This document shows, piece after piece, positions 15,414 to 25,100 of a stretch of 50,111 nt of DNA. How positions within the stretch are numbered: the stretch's first letter is position 1; each line of letters starts with the position of its first letter. The position numbers and the translations under genes were made by a program. The stretch is taken from NCBI GenBank assembly GCA_944392615.1, contig CALXXF010000017.1, forward strand, positions 1-50,111, given 5' to 3'. The notes under the pieces are model-generated. The model was not told the DNA's origin, made no database searches, and saw nothing but the letters and a program-made list of their open reading frames with translations. The DNA is from an uncultured Clostridia bacterium (lineage in GTDB: Bacteria > Bacillota > Clostridia > Oscillospirales > CAG-272).

Positions 15414-17165
15414 TCATCTGACGTATGCGTTTATAACTGATACAGGTGTATTGTCCGGCGAGCATATGAGGTAATCGCCTGCCGCCTGAGGTATTATGCA
15501 TGTCTCCGCATAGAACAGCTCAAATGGATCAAAGACGCCATCCCTGCTCCGTATGACCGCCCTTTCACCCTCTACCAAATTAATTACGCACACACTGTCA
15601 CTGCGCTGCACAAGCGCCTCCTCAGAGGTGGTGACACGGATCGTTTCAATAAATTCAAGTTCGTGAAGTCCTGTGCGCTCAACTTTCGTGACTCCGTCGT
15701 CGGAGATGGTCTTTGTTCTGCCCACGAGATTTTTTTCTATCCATTCGGTCCTTCGCTCTTTTCTTATGTTTGCAAGTCCCCTCTCCACATGTACAGGCCG
15801 GGGCTTTCCGTCAAGGTCGAGCCTTCCCCAGTCCCAGAGCTTGAATGTGAATATGTACGGGGTAGCGCTTATCTCAAGTACCATTGTACCGGCTCCGGAG
15901 CAGTGTATTGTTCCGGCAGGTATAAGAATATGGTCGTGCTTTTTAACGGGAATCCTATTTATATACTTTTCCGCCGGAAACGGAGCGTCTCCTTTTTTTG
16001 CAGTCAGAAGGTCGTCTGCCATTTCATCAAAGGAAGCGTCAGTACGCATTCCGAGATAAACGCAGGATTTTCCCGGTTCTGCGTCGAGAATGTAGTAGCT
16101 CTCGTCCTGAGTGTACCGCATATTGAATTTTTCCGCTATATATTCTGTGAGCGGGTGCACCTGCAACGAAAGATTCTGACCGTTCACAGTGTCGAGCATG
16201 TCGAAGCGTATCGGAAATTCTTTTCCGAAACGGGCGCGTACTCTGCCGCCGAGAAGCCTTTCCGGCTGTTCAAGGACAAGATTCAGCGCAGGGGTTTCAA
16301 TAACGCTCCCGCTGAAATCAAGAAGCAAGCTGTTTTCCTCCGGGACTCCGTCAAAACTCCAGGCATAATTGCTGTTGTTTTCAGGCAGATCGAAATGTCT
16401 TTTCATCCAGTCGCCGCCCCATACTCCTGGATCAAAATACGGGACAAGCCTGAAGGGCCGCCCCGACGCCATTTTCAAAGCCTCACGGTAGGCGTCTGCG
16501 TCCACCATAGATATATCTTCCCTTCCGGTCATGTCCATGTAGAAATCGATAACAGGGAGAAGTCTGTCTTTCACCTTATCTGCCCAGCGCCATTCGGCAA
16601 AATAACCTCTTTTGTACTTATCCTGTTTAGTCTGGTCACCGAGAGCACAGCGCCAGTTCTTCATTCCATTTCTGTACCTCAGCTGTATTTCCCAGCGGGT
16701 TATATCGGCGTATACCAGAATATCGGCAGAGCAGACGAGCGAGGCGCCTACTCCTATGACGAAAACAAAACCCCGGTGTTCATTTATTTCCGCCGCTGCT
16801 GCGGATAATTTATCTGAATAAAAAAAATCTTCAAGTGAACGTACTGTCATAATGCCGAAAACCGGGTCATCAGTGAGGTCTTTCTTTATGATGTCGTCTG
16901 TTTTTTCCGGTTCAAAAGCAAGCTCATCGCTCTCTATCAGAAGAGAGGGCGCAATCTTCTCCCGCACAGTATCTGTAAGAAAGGATATGTCTGTTCCAGG
17001 ATAACATTCGATAACAACAACACAGTTTTTCTTGCCCGACGCGAGCACCTTTCCTGCCTTTTCCGACAGCCTTTTCATTACCCGCTCTGCGCCGACAGCC
17101 ACCTTGTCTGCGCAAATCCCGGTGTAAATACGCGGAAATTGTCTGTATCCGACTTTACTGCTCAT
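15414..17165 (-). CDS. Class I mannose-6-phosphate isomerase with kinase-like N-terminal domain
   Basis: This encodes a 583-residue two-domain protein. The C-terminal part (about 230-583) is a cupin-type phosphomannose isomerase: zinc ligands H337 (SLQVHP), E355 (TQDESYY) and H421 (PAGTIHCSG) are visible. It converts mannose 6-phosphate to fructose 6-phosphate. The N-terminal 220 residues resemble a uridine-kinase-like P-loop fold, but the P-loop position (residues 49-59, IECYPGTD) lacks the GK[ST] signature, so kinase activity is unlikely. Single-domain ManA proteins are 300-400 residues. It is divergent from the GntR gene, and one GntR half-site covers its probable -35. GGAGAG lies before the ATG. 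Confidence 0.88.
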   Translation of the reverse strand: MSSKVGYRQFPRIYTGICADKVAVGAERVMKRLSEKAGKVLASGKKNCVVVIECYPGTDISFLTDTVREKIAPSLLIESDELAFEPEKTDDIIKKDLTDDPVFGIMTVRSLEDFFYSDKLSAAAAEINEHRGFVFVIGVGASLVCSADILVYADITRWEIQLRYRNGMKNWRCALGDQTKQDKYKRGYFAEWRWADKVKDRLLPVIDFYMDMTGREDISMVDADAYREALKMASGRPFRLVPYFDPGVWGGDWMKRHFDLPENNSNYAWSFDGVPEENSLLLDFSGSVIETPALNLVLEQPERLLGGRVRARFGKEFPIRFDMLDTVNGQNLSLQVHPLTEYIAEKFNMRYTQDESYYILDAEPGKSCVYLGMRTDASFDEMADDLLTAKKGDAPFPAEKYINRIPVKKHDHILIPAGTIHCSGAGTMVLEISATPYIFTFKLWDWGRLDLDGKPRPVHVERGLANIRKERRTEWIEKNLVGRTKTISDDGVTKVERTGLHELEFIETIRVTTSEEALVQRSDSVCVINLVEGERAVIRSRDGVFDPFELFYAETCIIPQAAGDYLICSPDNTPVSVINAYVR

Positions 17166-17243
17166 GATACTCTCCCATGCCGCCTGCGGCGGCTCAAGTT
17201 CAGATTAAATATATAAGTTCGGGGCACGGATGTCCGTATTTTA

Positions 17244-17329
17244 AGGATAATATAAGACAGACTATTTGTCAATACATAGTCCCAAAATTAATAAAATGTA
17301 TTTACAAATGTCTTCGATTGTGTTATACT
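17244..17329. promoter_or_regulatory. Divergent promoter region with mirrored GntR half-sites
   Basis: A plus-strand promoter reads TTTACA (17301-17306), 17 bases, TATACT (17324-17329). On the minus strand TTGACA (17267-17272) is followed at 17 bases by the weaker TATCCT (17244-17249). A 14-bp inverted repeat with one mismatch (17264-17277 and 17296-17309, containing TGTcaatACA and TGTATTTACA) places one arm on each -35. This suits a GntR/HutC dimer pair that represses both directions. Confidence 0.65.
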
Positions 17330-17375
17330 TTTTCAGTGCAAAAAACTGTGCAGATTCAATCAGGAGCAGGAGTTG

Positions 17376-18158
17376 ATGCCGTTTGTGGAGTGCCTTCACA
17401 CAAAGGTGACCGAATATGTAAAAAAAAGGATCTCATCCGGGGAGTACCGTGTCGGCTCAAAAATACCGACAGAAGAGGAGCTTTCAAAAGAACTCAGGGT
17501 GAGCCGTCCTACAGTAAGTAAAGCGCTGGAAACCCTTGTCAGAGATGGCTTTTTGAAACGGATAAGAGGAAAGGGCAGCTTTGTCACAAAGCCCAAATTG
17601 GTTCATGAATCAACCGGATTTATCACAAGCTACAGGGCTGAAAGCGAAAAAAAGGGGCTCACGCTGCGCACAGAGGTCGTTCGTTTTGAGGTGATAAAGG
17701 CGCCGGAGGATGCGGCGGCGGCGCTCAGACTTTCCGCGGCGGAAAAAGTCATACGGCTTGTAAGACTGAGATGGCTGGAAGGCCATAATTCGGGAGCGCC
17801 GGTAGTCTACACCGTACTGTACGTGCCGTTTAAGCGCTTTCCAGGAATGACGGAACTTGATTTTACCTATACCTCGTTTTATGAAGCCCTTGCCGAGAGG
17901 GGAATGCCTGTATATCATTCATCCAAGAAGCTTGAGGTGATCCCTGCAGACCCTGCCGTCACATCGATGCTGAAAAGCGCTCCGTTTGAGCCGGTAGTAT
18001 TCATAACTACCGTGTCCGTCACAGACGACGGAATGCCAATAGAGTATTCGGAGAGCTTTTATCCGGCGTCGTCAAGCGGATTTTTGATAGAGATCGACCG
18101 GGCGCAGACAGCAGAAGTCTCTGCGTCAGGCTGTGCGGGGCTGCCAGACAAGAAATAA
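17376..18158 (+). CDS. GntR-family regulator with UTRA domain (HutC subfamily)
   Basis: This encodes a 260-residue regulator. Residues 1-72 are a GntR winged helix (TEEELSKELRVSRPTVSKAL and RIRGKGSFV). Residues 90-245 are a UTRA ligand-binding domain, which in this subfamily often binds a phosphorylated sugar. I chose ATG 17376, since AGGAG lies eight bases upstream; a TTG at 17373 is also possible. Genes around it for mannose 6-phosphate isomerase, a sugar kinase and a GH38-like enzyme suggest the ligand is mannose 6-phosphate or a related sugar phosphate, by inference. It probably represses its own operon and the divergent isomerase. Confidence 0.93.
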   Translation: MPFVECLHTKVTEYVKKRISSGEYRVGSKIPTEEELSKELRVSRPTVSKALETLVRDGFLKRIRGKGSFVTKPKLVHESTGFITSYRAESEKKGLTLRTEVVRFEVIKAPEDAAAALRLSAAEKVIRLVRLRWLEGHNSGAPVVYTVLYVPFKRFPGMTELDFTYTSFYEALAERGMPVYHSSKKLEVIPADPAVTSMLKSAPFEPVVFITTVSVTDDGMPIEYSESFYPASSSGFLIEIDRAQTAEVSASGCAGLPDKK

Positions 18159-18176
18159 CACAAGGAGTGGCGGAAA

Positions 18177-19142
18177 ATGCTTATATGTCTTGATGTCGGA
18201 GGCACCGTCATAAAGGCAGCGGCGGTGGAGCAGGGCGGGGCTGTCACCGGCGGCATAACTTCATACCCTGCGATGGCGGACCTCGACAAAGAACCGCTTC
18301 TCGACCATATTGCCGAAATAATAGAAAAAACGGCGGAAGGAAGAGCAGCGGAAGGTCTGAGATTTGCCTTTCCCGGTCCGTTCGACTATGAGAAAGGTAT
18401 AAGTCTGATGCGAGGGCTTCAGAAATACGATTCCCTTTACGGCGTTCCGCTGAGAGAGGCTCTTTCAGAACGCCTTGCAAAGCTGAACCTGCACCCGTGG
18501 TGCGAAGCGCCTCCGGAGCAGGACCGGACGGTGAGCCCGATCTCGACAAGCAGTATTTCAGCGGCAGGCAGACCAAACTCTGAAACCGCTCACAGACCTG
18601 CGATGCTGTTTACAAACGACGTGACCGCATTTGCGCTCGGACATCTTAACTTCGGGCGTGCTGCCGACAGCGAAAAAGCGATGTTTGTTTGCGTAGGAAC
18701 AGGTTGCGGAAGCGCCTTTTCAGAAAAGCGTTCCATAGTTACTAACGAGCAGGTCGCATGCCTGCCTGAGCACGGATATATTTATAACACCCCTTTTCTC
18801 GATTCAATTATAGACGACTATATTTCAAGGCGCGGGATAATGGAGCTCTCAGAAAAAATGCTCGGATACCGGCTCGACGGAAAAAAGCTTGCCGCGCGCG
18901 CCGAGCAGGACGAAAAAGCGCTCGCATGCTTCTTAGTGTTCGGAAAAAGGCTGTGCGCGGCGCTGGGGCCTTATATTTCCTCATACATGCCCGACACGCT
19001 TGTGCTCGGCGGCGGAATAATGAAGAGTGCCGGACTGTTTATATCACCGCTCCGGGTGTTGTGCTCTGAAAAAAGCTGCCGGCTGTTCATTGATGAAAAT
19101 ACCTCTTATTTTGCCATCAGAGGTCTTTCTGTGCTCAGATGA
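18177..19142 (+). CDS. ROK-family sugar kinase
   Basis: This encodes a 321-residue ATP-dependent sugar kinase. Visible motifs are the phosphate-1 loop CLDVGGTVIK, the catalytic Asp in FTNDVTAFALGH, the phosphate-2 loop CVGTGCGSAF and the adenosine motif VLGGGI. The usual ROK zinc-binding CxCGxxGCxE motif is missing; the sequence there reads LPEHGYIYNTPFLDSII. Some ROK kinases lack it, so activity is still plausible. Context suggests phosphorylation of mannose or a related hexose. AAGGAG lies just before the ATG and 18 bases separate it from the GntR gene, so both form one operon. Confidence 0.87.
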   Translation: MLICLDVGGTVIKAAAVEQGGAVTGGITSYPAMADLDKEPLLDHIAEIIEKTAEGRAAEGLRFAFPGPFDYEKGISLMRGLQKYDSLYGVPLREALSERLAKLNLHPWCEAPPEQDRTVSPISTSSISAAGRPNSETAHRPAMLFTNDVTAFALGHLNFGRAADSEKAMFVCVGTGCGSAFSEKRSIVTNEQVACLPEHGYIYNTPFLDSIIDDYISRRGIMELSEKMLGYRLDGKKLAARAEQDEKALACFLVFGKRLCAALGPYISSYMPDTLVLGGGIMKSAGLFISPLRVLCSEKSCRLFIDENTSYFAIRGLSVLR

Positions 19143-19463
19143 CAAAGAACCGACGTCTTTATGAAGCCTCTGCAGTCACGCAATGTTAGAAAAGTTTTTC
19201 TCCGCTTCCCGCCCGACTGTTTCATAAACGGGCTCATGCGCAACAATAACGCACATGAGTCAAACATGCGCTTTGTTCAATATAACCTTCGCGTAGTGCA
19301 GTTTAGCACAGAGCGCATCTTACGCTCTTACAGAAGCCATCCGTTTTAAAGCTTTAAGCCATCCGTTTTTTAGCTTGGCTTCTCTCATTTCTGAACGTAA
19401 ACAAGCGGCATCCGCGGACGGAGCCGTGGTATAAAACAAAAAAGCCAATGAAAGGAAAGAGAA
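19143..19463. other. Intergenic region between the ROK kinase and the GH38-like gene
   Basis: No gene is supported in these 321 bases. A direct repeat AGCCATCCGTTTT occurs twice (about 19333 and 19359). No clear terminator or promoter was identified, so the downstream gene may be part of the same transcript. Confidence 0.45.
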
Positions 19464-21842
19464 ATGAACAACAGAATAAAGACGGTCTATGTGGTGCACC
19501 ACTCGCACACCGATATAGGCTACACCGACCTTCAGGAACGAGTCATACGCGGACAGGTCAACTACATACGCTCGGTACTCGACATTTTCGGAAGGAACGA
19601 CGATCCCACCTTCAAATGGAACTGCGAGACTTGGTTTTTCGTTGAAAAGTTTCTTGCCGGAGCAACCGGAAGCCAGAAAGACGAATTTTTCCGTCTGGTA
19701 AAAGACGGACGGATAGGGCTTTCTGCGAATTATCTGAATTTTACCGATCTTGCCGACTGCGCCGTTCTCAGGAAAAAGATCATGCGGGCAAGGGAGGAAA
19801 CCGAGAAGGCGGGAGCTCCGCTGAAATGCGCCATGACCGCCGATATTAACGGGATCTCAATGGGACAGCGCGACGTGCTCATAGATTGCGGCGTCGAATT
19901 CCTGTATATGAACATACACTGTCATCACGGAATGTACCCGCTTTTCAAAAATCAGACTGCATATTTCTGGGAAAACGCCGAAGGAAAGCGCCTGCTCGTG
20001 TGGAACGGCGAGCACTACCATCTTGGCAACAGGCTGGGAATAAGACCGAACCGTGTGTATGTTGATTCTGTGTGGCGTGAGCCGGATACAGAAAGCGGAG
20101 CCGCGGCAATGCGTTCAAATCTGAAAGCATACCTCGACGAATGTGAAAATGAAGGTTACCCGTATGATTTTATAATAATAAGCGTGTCCGGCGTATACAG
20201 CGACAACTCCCCACCGGAGCCGGAAATTGCCAGGGTCATAGAAGCTTACAACCGCATGTATCCGGATGAAGCCGAACTGCAGATGGTGACCTTGGGCGAG
20301 CTTTACGACAAAATACGTGACAGACTATCCGACAGTCCTGTATACCGCGGCGATCTCACCGACTGGTGGGCAAACGGAGTGGGGTCGACCCCGTATGCGC
20401 TCAAGCATTTCAAACAGGCTCAGCACAGGTACTCGCTCTGCAGCAGACTTGACGCCGGGTGCGCCGAAAAATATCCTGCTCTTGCCGAATGCGCCGAGGA
20501 AAATCTTCTGCTTTATGCAGAGCACACCTGGGGACACTCATCGACCATAACAAACCCCTGTGACACGATGGTTCTGAACCTCGACATGCGCAAGACGAGC
20601 TATGCGTCAAAGGCTCATGAAAGCGCGTCTATGATGCTTACGGAGATCGCCGAGGAAAAGGGCGACACCATGAGGTACTATAATACCGAGGGAAACGTCA
20701 CTGTCTACGGTACTTCTGATTCAAATGACCTGTCCAAAATAGAATTTTACATAGAGAATTTCGGATTTTCACGCGCTCAGATAACAGATGAAAGCGGCGC
20801 CGTTATTCCCTGTCAGGTCTCAGGTCATCCCAGGGGACGGCTGATAACATTTTTCGATCGTCTGGAAAAAGGCGGAGCAAAGAAATACTTTTTCAGGCCT
20901 CTTCCCGACAAGCACGAGCATCTCAACAGCAGATACGCCTATGTCGGAGCGGAGCGGATACGCGACATTGAGAACAGCTACGACAAGGTAACGTACATGC
21001 TTCCATACAGCTTTGAAAACGACTTTTTCAAGCTTTCTTACAGCGCAGGAAAAGGGGTGACCGGGTTTATAGATAAGGCGACCGGAAGGGACCTCTTGCG
21101 CAGCGGCACGACTCCTTTCTTCACCCCGATATACGAAAGGACCGCTCTTCGTGACGGCATTCAGAGGAAAGAATACGAAGAGCGCCGCCTCATAGGTAGA
21201 AATATAAGAGGGCGCCATGCAAAAATGTACGAGGGAACACTTGAGGAAGTAAACCTCATTGAAAGAGGGGATATTTTCTCCGTTCTGGAATTCAGGTATA
21301 CACTTCCGGGGACTTCAACATGCAAAGTTTATGTAAGACTGTATGAAAACACACCCCGCATAGATTTCACGCTTGCCGTCGGGAAGACCCTGAGCAGCGA
21401 CATAGAAAGCGTATTCATGCCCCTTTCGCTTGAAGCCGGAGAGGGACAGTCCGTCTGGATAAAAAAGGGCTCAGAGCCCTTCCGCCCCGGTATAGACCAG
21501 ATTCCGGGAAGCTGTATGGAATATTATATGTCCGACTACGGCGTGACATATGTGTCCGGTGACGCCTCCTTCCTCATAGCGTGCAGGGATTGCCCCCTCA
21601 TATACGCCGGAAGCATGGAGCATCATCCCATACGCCTGTGTGATAATCTTCCTGTAAACAACTCCCGTCCTCTCTACTCGTGGGTTATGAACAACACCTG
21701 GGAGACGAATTTCAAAATGGATCTGTCCGGATTCTGTGAATTCAACTATACAATGTGGCGCTCAGGAGAAAAAGATCCTCTTAAGGCTGTTGACGAGCTC
21801 ACAGAACGCTGCTTTGATCCCTTCCCGGTAATAACGGGATAA
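19464..21842 (+). CDS. GH38-like glycosidase (alpha-mannosidase type)
   Basis: This encodes a 792-residue protein with a GH38-type N-terminal catalytic domain (about 5-310). The motif H13-S-H15-T-D17-I-G19 matches the HxHxDxG zinc site of GH38, with H15 and D17 as likely ligands. D127 in TADINGIS fits the nucleophile position, and H354 or H358 in EHTWGHSS could be the distal zinc ligand. The C-terminal half is beta-rich, as in GH38 proteins. There is no signal peptide, so it should act in the cytoplasm on imported oligosaccharides. Divergence from classic GH38 means substrate specificity is open. It follows the ROK kinase and ends at a strong terminator. Confidence 0.82.
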   Translation: MNNRIKTVYVVHHSHTDIGYTDLQERVIRGQVNYIRSVLDIFGRNDDPTFKWNCETWFFVEKFLAGATGSQKDEFFRLVKDGRIGLSANYLNFTDLADCAVLRKKIMRAREETEKAGAPLKCAMTADINGISMGQRDVLIDCGVEFLYMNIHCHHGMYPLFKNQTAYFWENAEGKRLLVWNGEHYHLGNRLGIRPNRVYVDSVWREPDTESGAAAMRSNLKAYLDECENEGYPYDFIIISVSGVYSDNSPPEPEIARVIEAYNRMYPDEAELQMVTLGELYDKIRDRLSDSPVYRGDLTDWWANGVGSTPYALKHFKQAQHRYSLCSRLDAGCAEKYPALAECAEENLLLYAEHTWGHSSTITNPCDTMVLNLDMRKTSYASKAHESASMMLTEIAEEKGDTMRYYNTEGNVTVYGTSDSNDLSKIEFYIENFGFSRAQITDESGAVIPCQVSGHPRGRLITFFDRLEKGGAKKYFFRPLPDKHEHLNSRYAYVGAERIRDIENSYDKVTYMLPYSFENDFFKLSYSAGKGVTGFIDKATGRDLLRSGTTPFFTPIYERTALRDGIQRKEYEERRLIGRNIRGRHAKMYEGTLEEVNLIERGDIFSVLEFRYTLPGTSTCKVYVRLYENTPRIDFTLAVGKTLSSDIESVFMPLSLEAGEGQSVWIKKGSEPFRPGIDQIPGSCMEYYMSDYGVTYVSGDASFLIACRDCPLIYAGSMEHHPIRLCDNLPVNNSRPLYSWVMNNTWETNFKMDLSGFCEFNYTMWRSGEKDPLKAVDELTERCFDPFPVITG

Positions 21843-22058
21843 AGTATGCATATATCACCGGCTTAACTTGGCGCACGGCGGACACCCCAGACGAGTGCGG
21901 CGCACGGCACGAAAAGAAATCACTTGTCATGAAAGCACAGGAAATCCGGATGGAATGCCGGTTTGCTCACAAGCTCTTGTCAAAGAGGCGTGCGCCTGAG
22001 GCGCCGGAATATCACAAAATAAAAATATCCATACACACCGATGCACAATAAACAAATC

Positions 22059-22102
22059 ATCCTGCCGACGGGAAATCCCGCCGGCAGGATGGTTCTTTTT
22101 TT
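22059..22102 (+). terminator. Terminator after the GH38-like gene
   Basis: A 9-bp outer stem (ATCCTGCCG at 22059-22067 with CGGCAGGAT at 22082-22090) continues into an inner CGGG/CCCG stem and is followed by TTCTTTTTTT. It also lies 28 bases past the stop of the converging giant gene and could serve it. Confidence 0.9.
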
Positions 22103-22129
22103 ATGTCAGTGAAAGTGAAGAAACTGCAA

Positions 22130-25100
22130 TCAGGTAAATTGATGTGCCGCGTTGTATACCGTTTTTCCCTCGGTGTTCTGTATCTCTACACTTATGCTCT
22201 CCACCTGGTCGGTAGGAACATCTGTATAAACTACTCCGAAGAGCACGTTGCCGTCCGACGCCTCAAAAACTTCTCCGAGAGCCGTCACCTGCAAAAAGAG
22301 CGGGAAGTCCATATTGCCGTTTCCGAGCACGCCTGAATGAGTCTTTCCTCCTCCGTCTGTTGTAGTGAATTTCACGGTGACGCTGAGTGAGCTGCTGCCA
22401 AGCATGAAATCCTTGTTTGCAGCTATTATAAGTCTGACAGATTCAAGCGACTCGCTTTCGCTGCGGGTCTGTACATACGCCTCAAAGCTGTCGGTAAATG
22501 AAAGCTTTTGGGCGGCTTCGGCGCCGGTAACCGTGACCTCGGCGCTTGCGCAGAGTCCTTCTGTGGAGCCGATGCCCTCCGTCTCTGCAATAGATCCCGT
22601 AACTACGTAACTGCCGTTTACTCCGGATATATATCCGCCGTAATTTTCCCATACGACAGGCAGATAAGCGATTTCGCCATTCTCAAGCAGGACGCCGACG
22701 GTTTCCGGAAGAGGAAGCTTTTCAGCCGATACCGTACCCTCAACCTGAATTCTGACAGGAAGGACGTACTCTCCATTCACGTCATATTCAGCCGGCAGTT
22801 CGCTGTATCCGTCGTAATATGTTATTTCGGGTCTCACATCATCGCTGAGCAGAATGTTGGTGCAGTTTTCGAATGTGATATTAGAGGCGTATTTTATGCA
22901 GTACGCCCATGCGTTTGACTTGCCTTTTGCCGAATAGTGCTCCGGATATCCGCTGCCGACACCGCTTGGCCAGCCCGGAACGGTGGTGTAACCGCCGGGA
23001 AATTCAATGGTGACGTTTTTGAAATGGACGTTTTCGATCTTGTGTTCCTCGTCAAGTCCTATTATGAGTACCTCGTGCACGTCTGAATCATAGCTGTAAG
23101 GAGGCATCATGGGGCTTTCAGAGCTTATGTCGGTAAATTCAACGTTTCTGATATAACCGAGTCTCATACCGGGATTGTCAACCGGCTGTCTGCCGCGGTT
23201 TCCTACGGTGAGGAATATGGGATCGTCAACCTCTGTCATCGTGATTCTTTCAAAGACGAGATTTTCTATCTCCGCCCCGTCAGCAGACTGCATTGTTATT
23301 CCGGACTTTACGACGTTCTTCATCGTCACGTCGCTCACATACAGGTTTTTAAGAGAGCCGTATGTATCCGAGCCAAATTTTATTCCGTTGGAACGCGACT
23401 GAATGGTTATGTTGCGCACGTCGATGTTATCGCATCCGAACAGTGAAGACGACTTGAAGCACAGACCGTCGTCCCCTGCAAGAATGTTGCAGTTCTCAAT
23501 GGTGAGATTTATCACATCGCAGGGATCTATGCCGTCGCGGTTGGGTGTGTTCATGCTGTTCACATTCACGTTTCTTATCGTGACATTTCTCGATTCCATG
23601 GGGACCAGCGTCCAGAAGGCGCTGTTCACAAGATTCACGCCGCTTATTGTGACATTTTCAGAAAGTATTGAAAGTATGACGCAGGGCCGCGCATCCTGAA
23701 GTCTTCTGCTGGTGGCAGGGTCGTTGACCTTGTACCCGTAGAAGCCGTTGCCGTCTATAGTGCCGCCGCCCTCTATCCTCACATTTGAAGCATTTTCGGT
23801 GAGAACGAGTCCGCGGCCTATCTGCCTGTAGTTGATAAGCCCTTCGCAGGACTCCACAAGCGGATACCGGTTCTTTTCCATAATGCCGAGGATTTTTGCC
23901 GACGGAGCAATATGGAGCGTTGTGTCGCTCTTGACCCATATGGTTGACGTGAGGAACACGCCGTCTTCGAGAAGAACAGTCTTTCCGGTGAACGCCGCGT
24001 CGTCAAGAGCCCTCTGTATAGCTATTGTATCGTCGGTAACACCGTCGCCGACGGCTCCGTAGTCCCTGACGTCGATAACGTTAGCGCTGTCGATCAGCCC
24101 TTCGCCGAGGCTCGAACCCATGTACATGTACAGCGAATCTATGTAAGCAGTGTTATCTGTGCCGAGAGTAAAGCAAACTCTGTCAACCGAGGATGTATCG
24201 GAAGCAAACGAAAGCGATTCCATACGAAGAGCCCCGTCAACATAGAGGTCGTAGCGCTTGGTGTTGGTGTTCACCACAAGGCGTATCTTGTACCAGTTGT
24301 CAGCCGGATAATAAGCCCATGGAGACGCGCCGTCCATTACCTTCACCCAGTTATCGCCGTTCACGGCGTAAAGACTGTTGTGCCAGAAGGCAACTCCGGC
24401 GCTCACAGCGCCTTCGCTGTCTGTCAGGACCGGCATCGGTGCGAACCCTATGCCCTCTATCCTTACCTTCACCTCAAACGAGAATATTCCGCTTGTCTCA
24501 GGGAGCAGTCTTGTGGCTTTTGCCGCCGAGCCATCTGCTGAGAGCATGAGACTCTTGTCCGATTCAAACGGCACATCAGCAATAAACGCGGAGCCGGGAA
24601 CACTGAAGCTCCATCCGTCGGGTATGTCTTCTGCCGAGTTGAAATCCTCTGTGAATATATATTCCTCAGGGTTGTCGTAAACGCGAAGATTGTCTATCGA
24701 AAGGGCGCTGTTTTTCTCAAGAACCGCGAAAGCGACATCGCTCACTGCACCGCCGGAAGCGACAGCGAGTGACTGAGCCCTTACGGTATGGTCTATCCAG
24801 ACGTCAAAGGTTCCCTCTTCTGCGTCTACGACAAGCTTTACAGTATACCATGTGTCAGGCATGTAGCAGCATATCTTTGCACTGCCGCTGCCGTCTGTCG
24901 CCTTGAGATATCCGTCTGTATCAAAGGTGAGGCAAACCACATCGTTTCCCGAGGAATCGCGCAGAGACACGTACATTTTTCTGTCTGCACGCGAAGAGCG
25001 CACCTCGTATTCGGCGATTATCCTGCTGCTCAGTGAAGCAGTGCCGTCCGAAAGCGACCTTACGAGTACGGCGTCGTCATCACTGACCTTTGAAAGTTCT

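Noticed and set aside
15663..16808. Long plus-strand open frame (381 codons)
   Set aside because: It is fully antisense to the isomerase gene, has no ribosome binding site and its translation shows no family pattern; the isomerase frame keeps all catalytic motifs.
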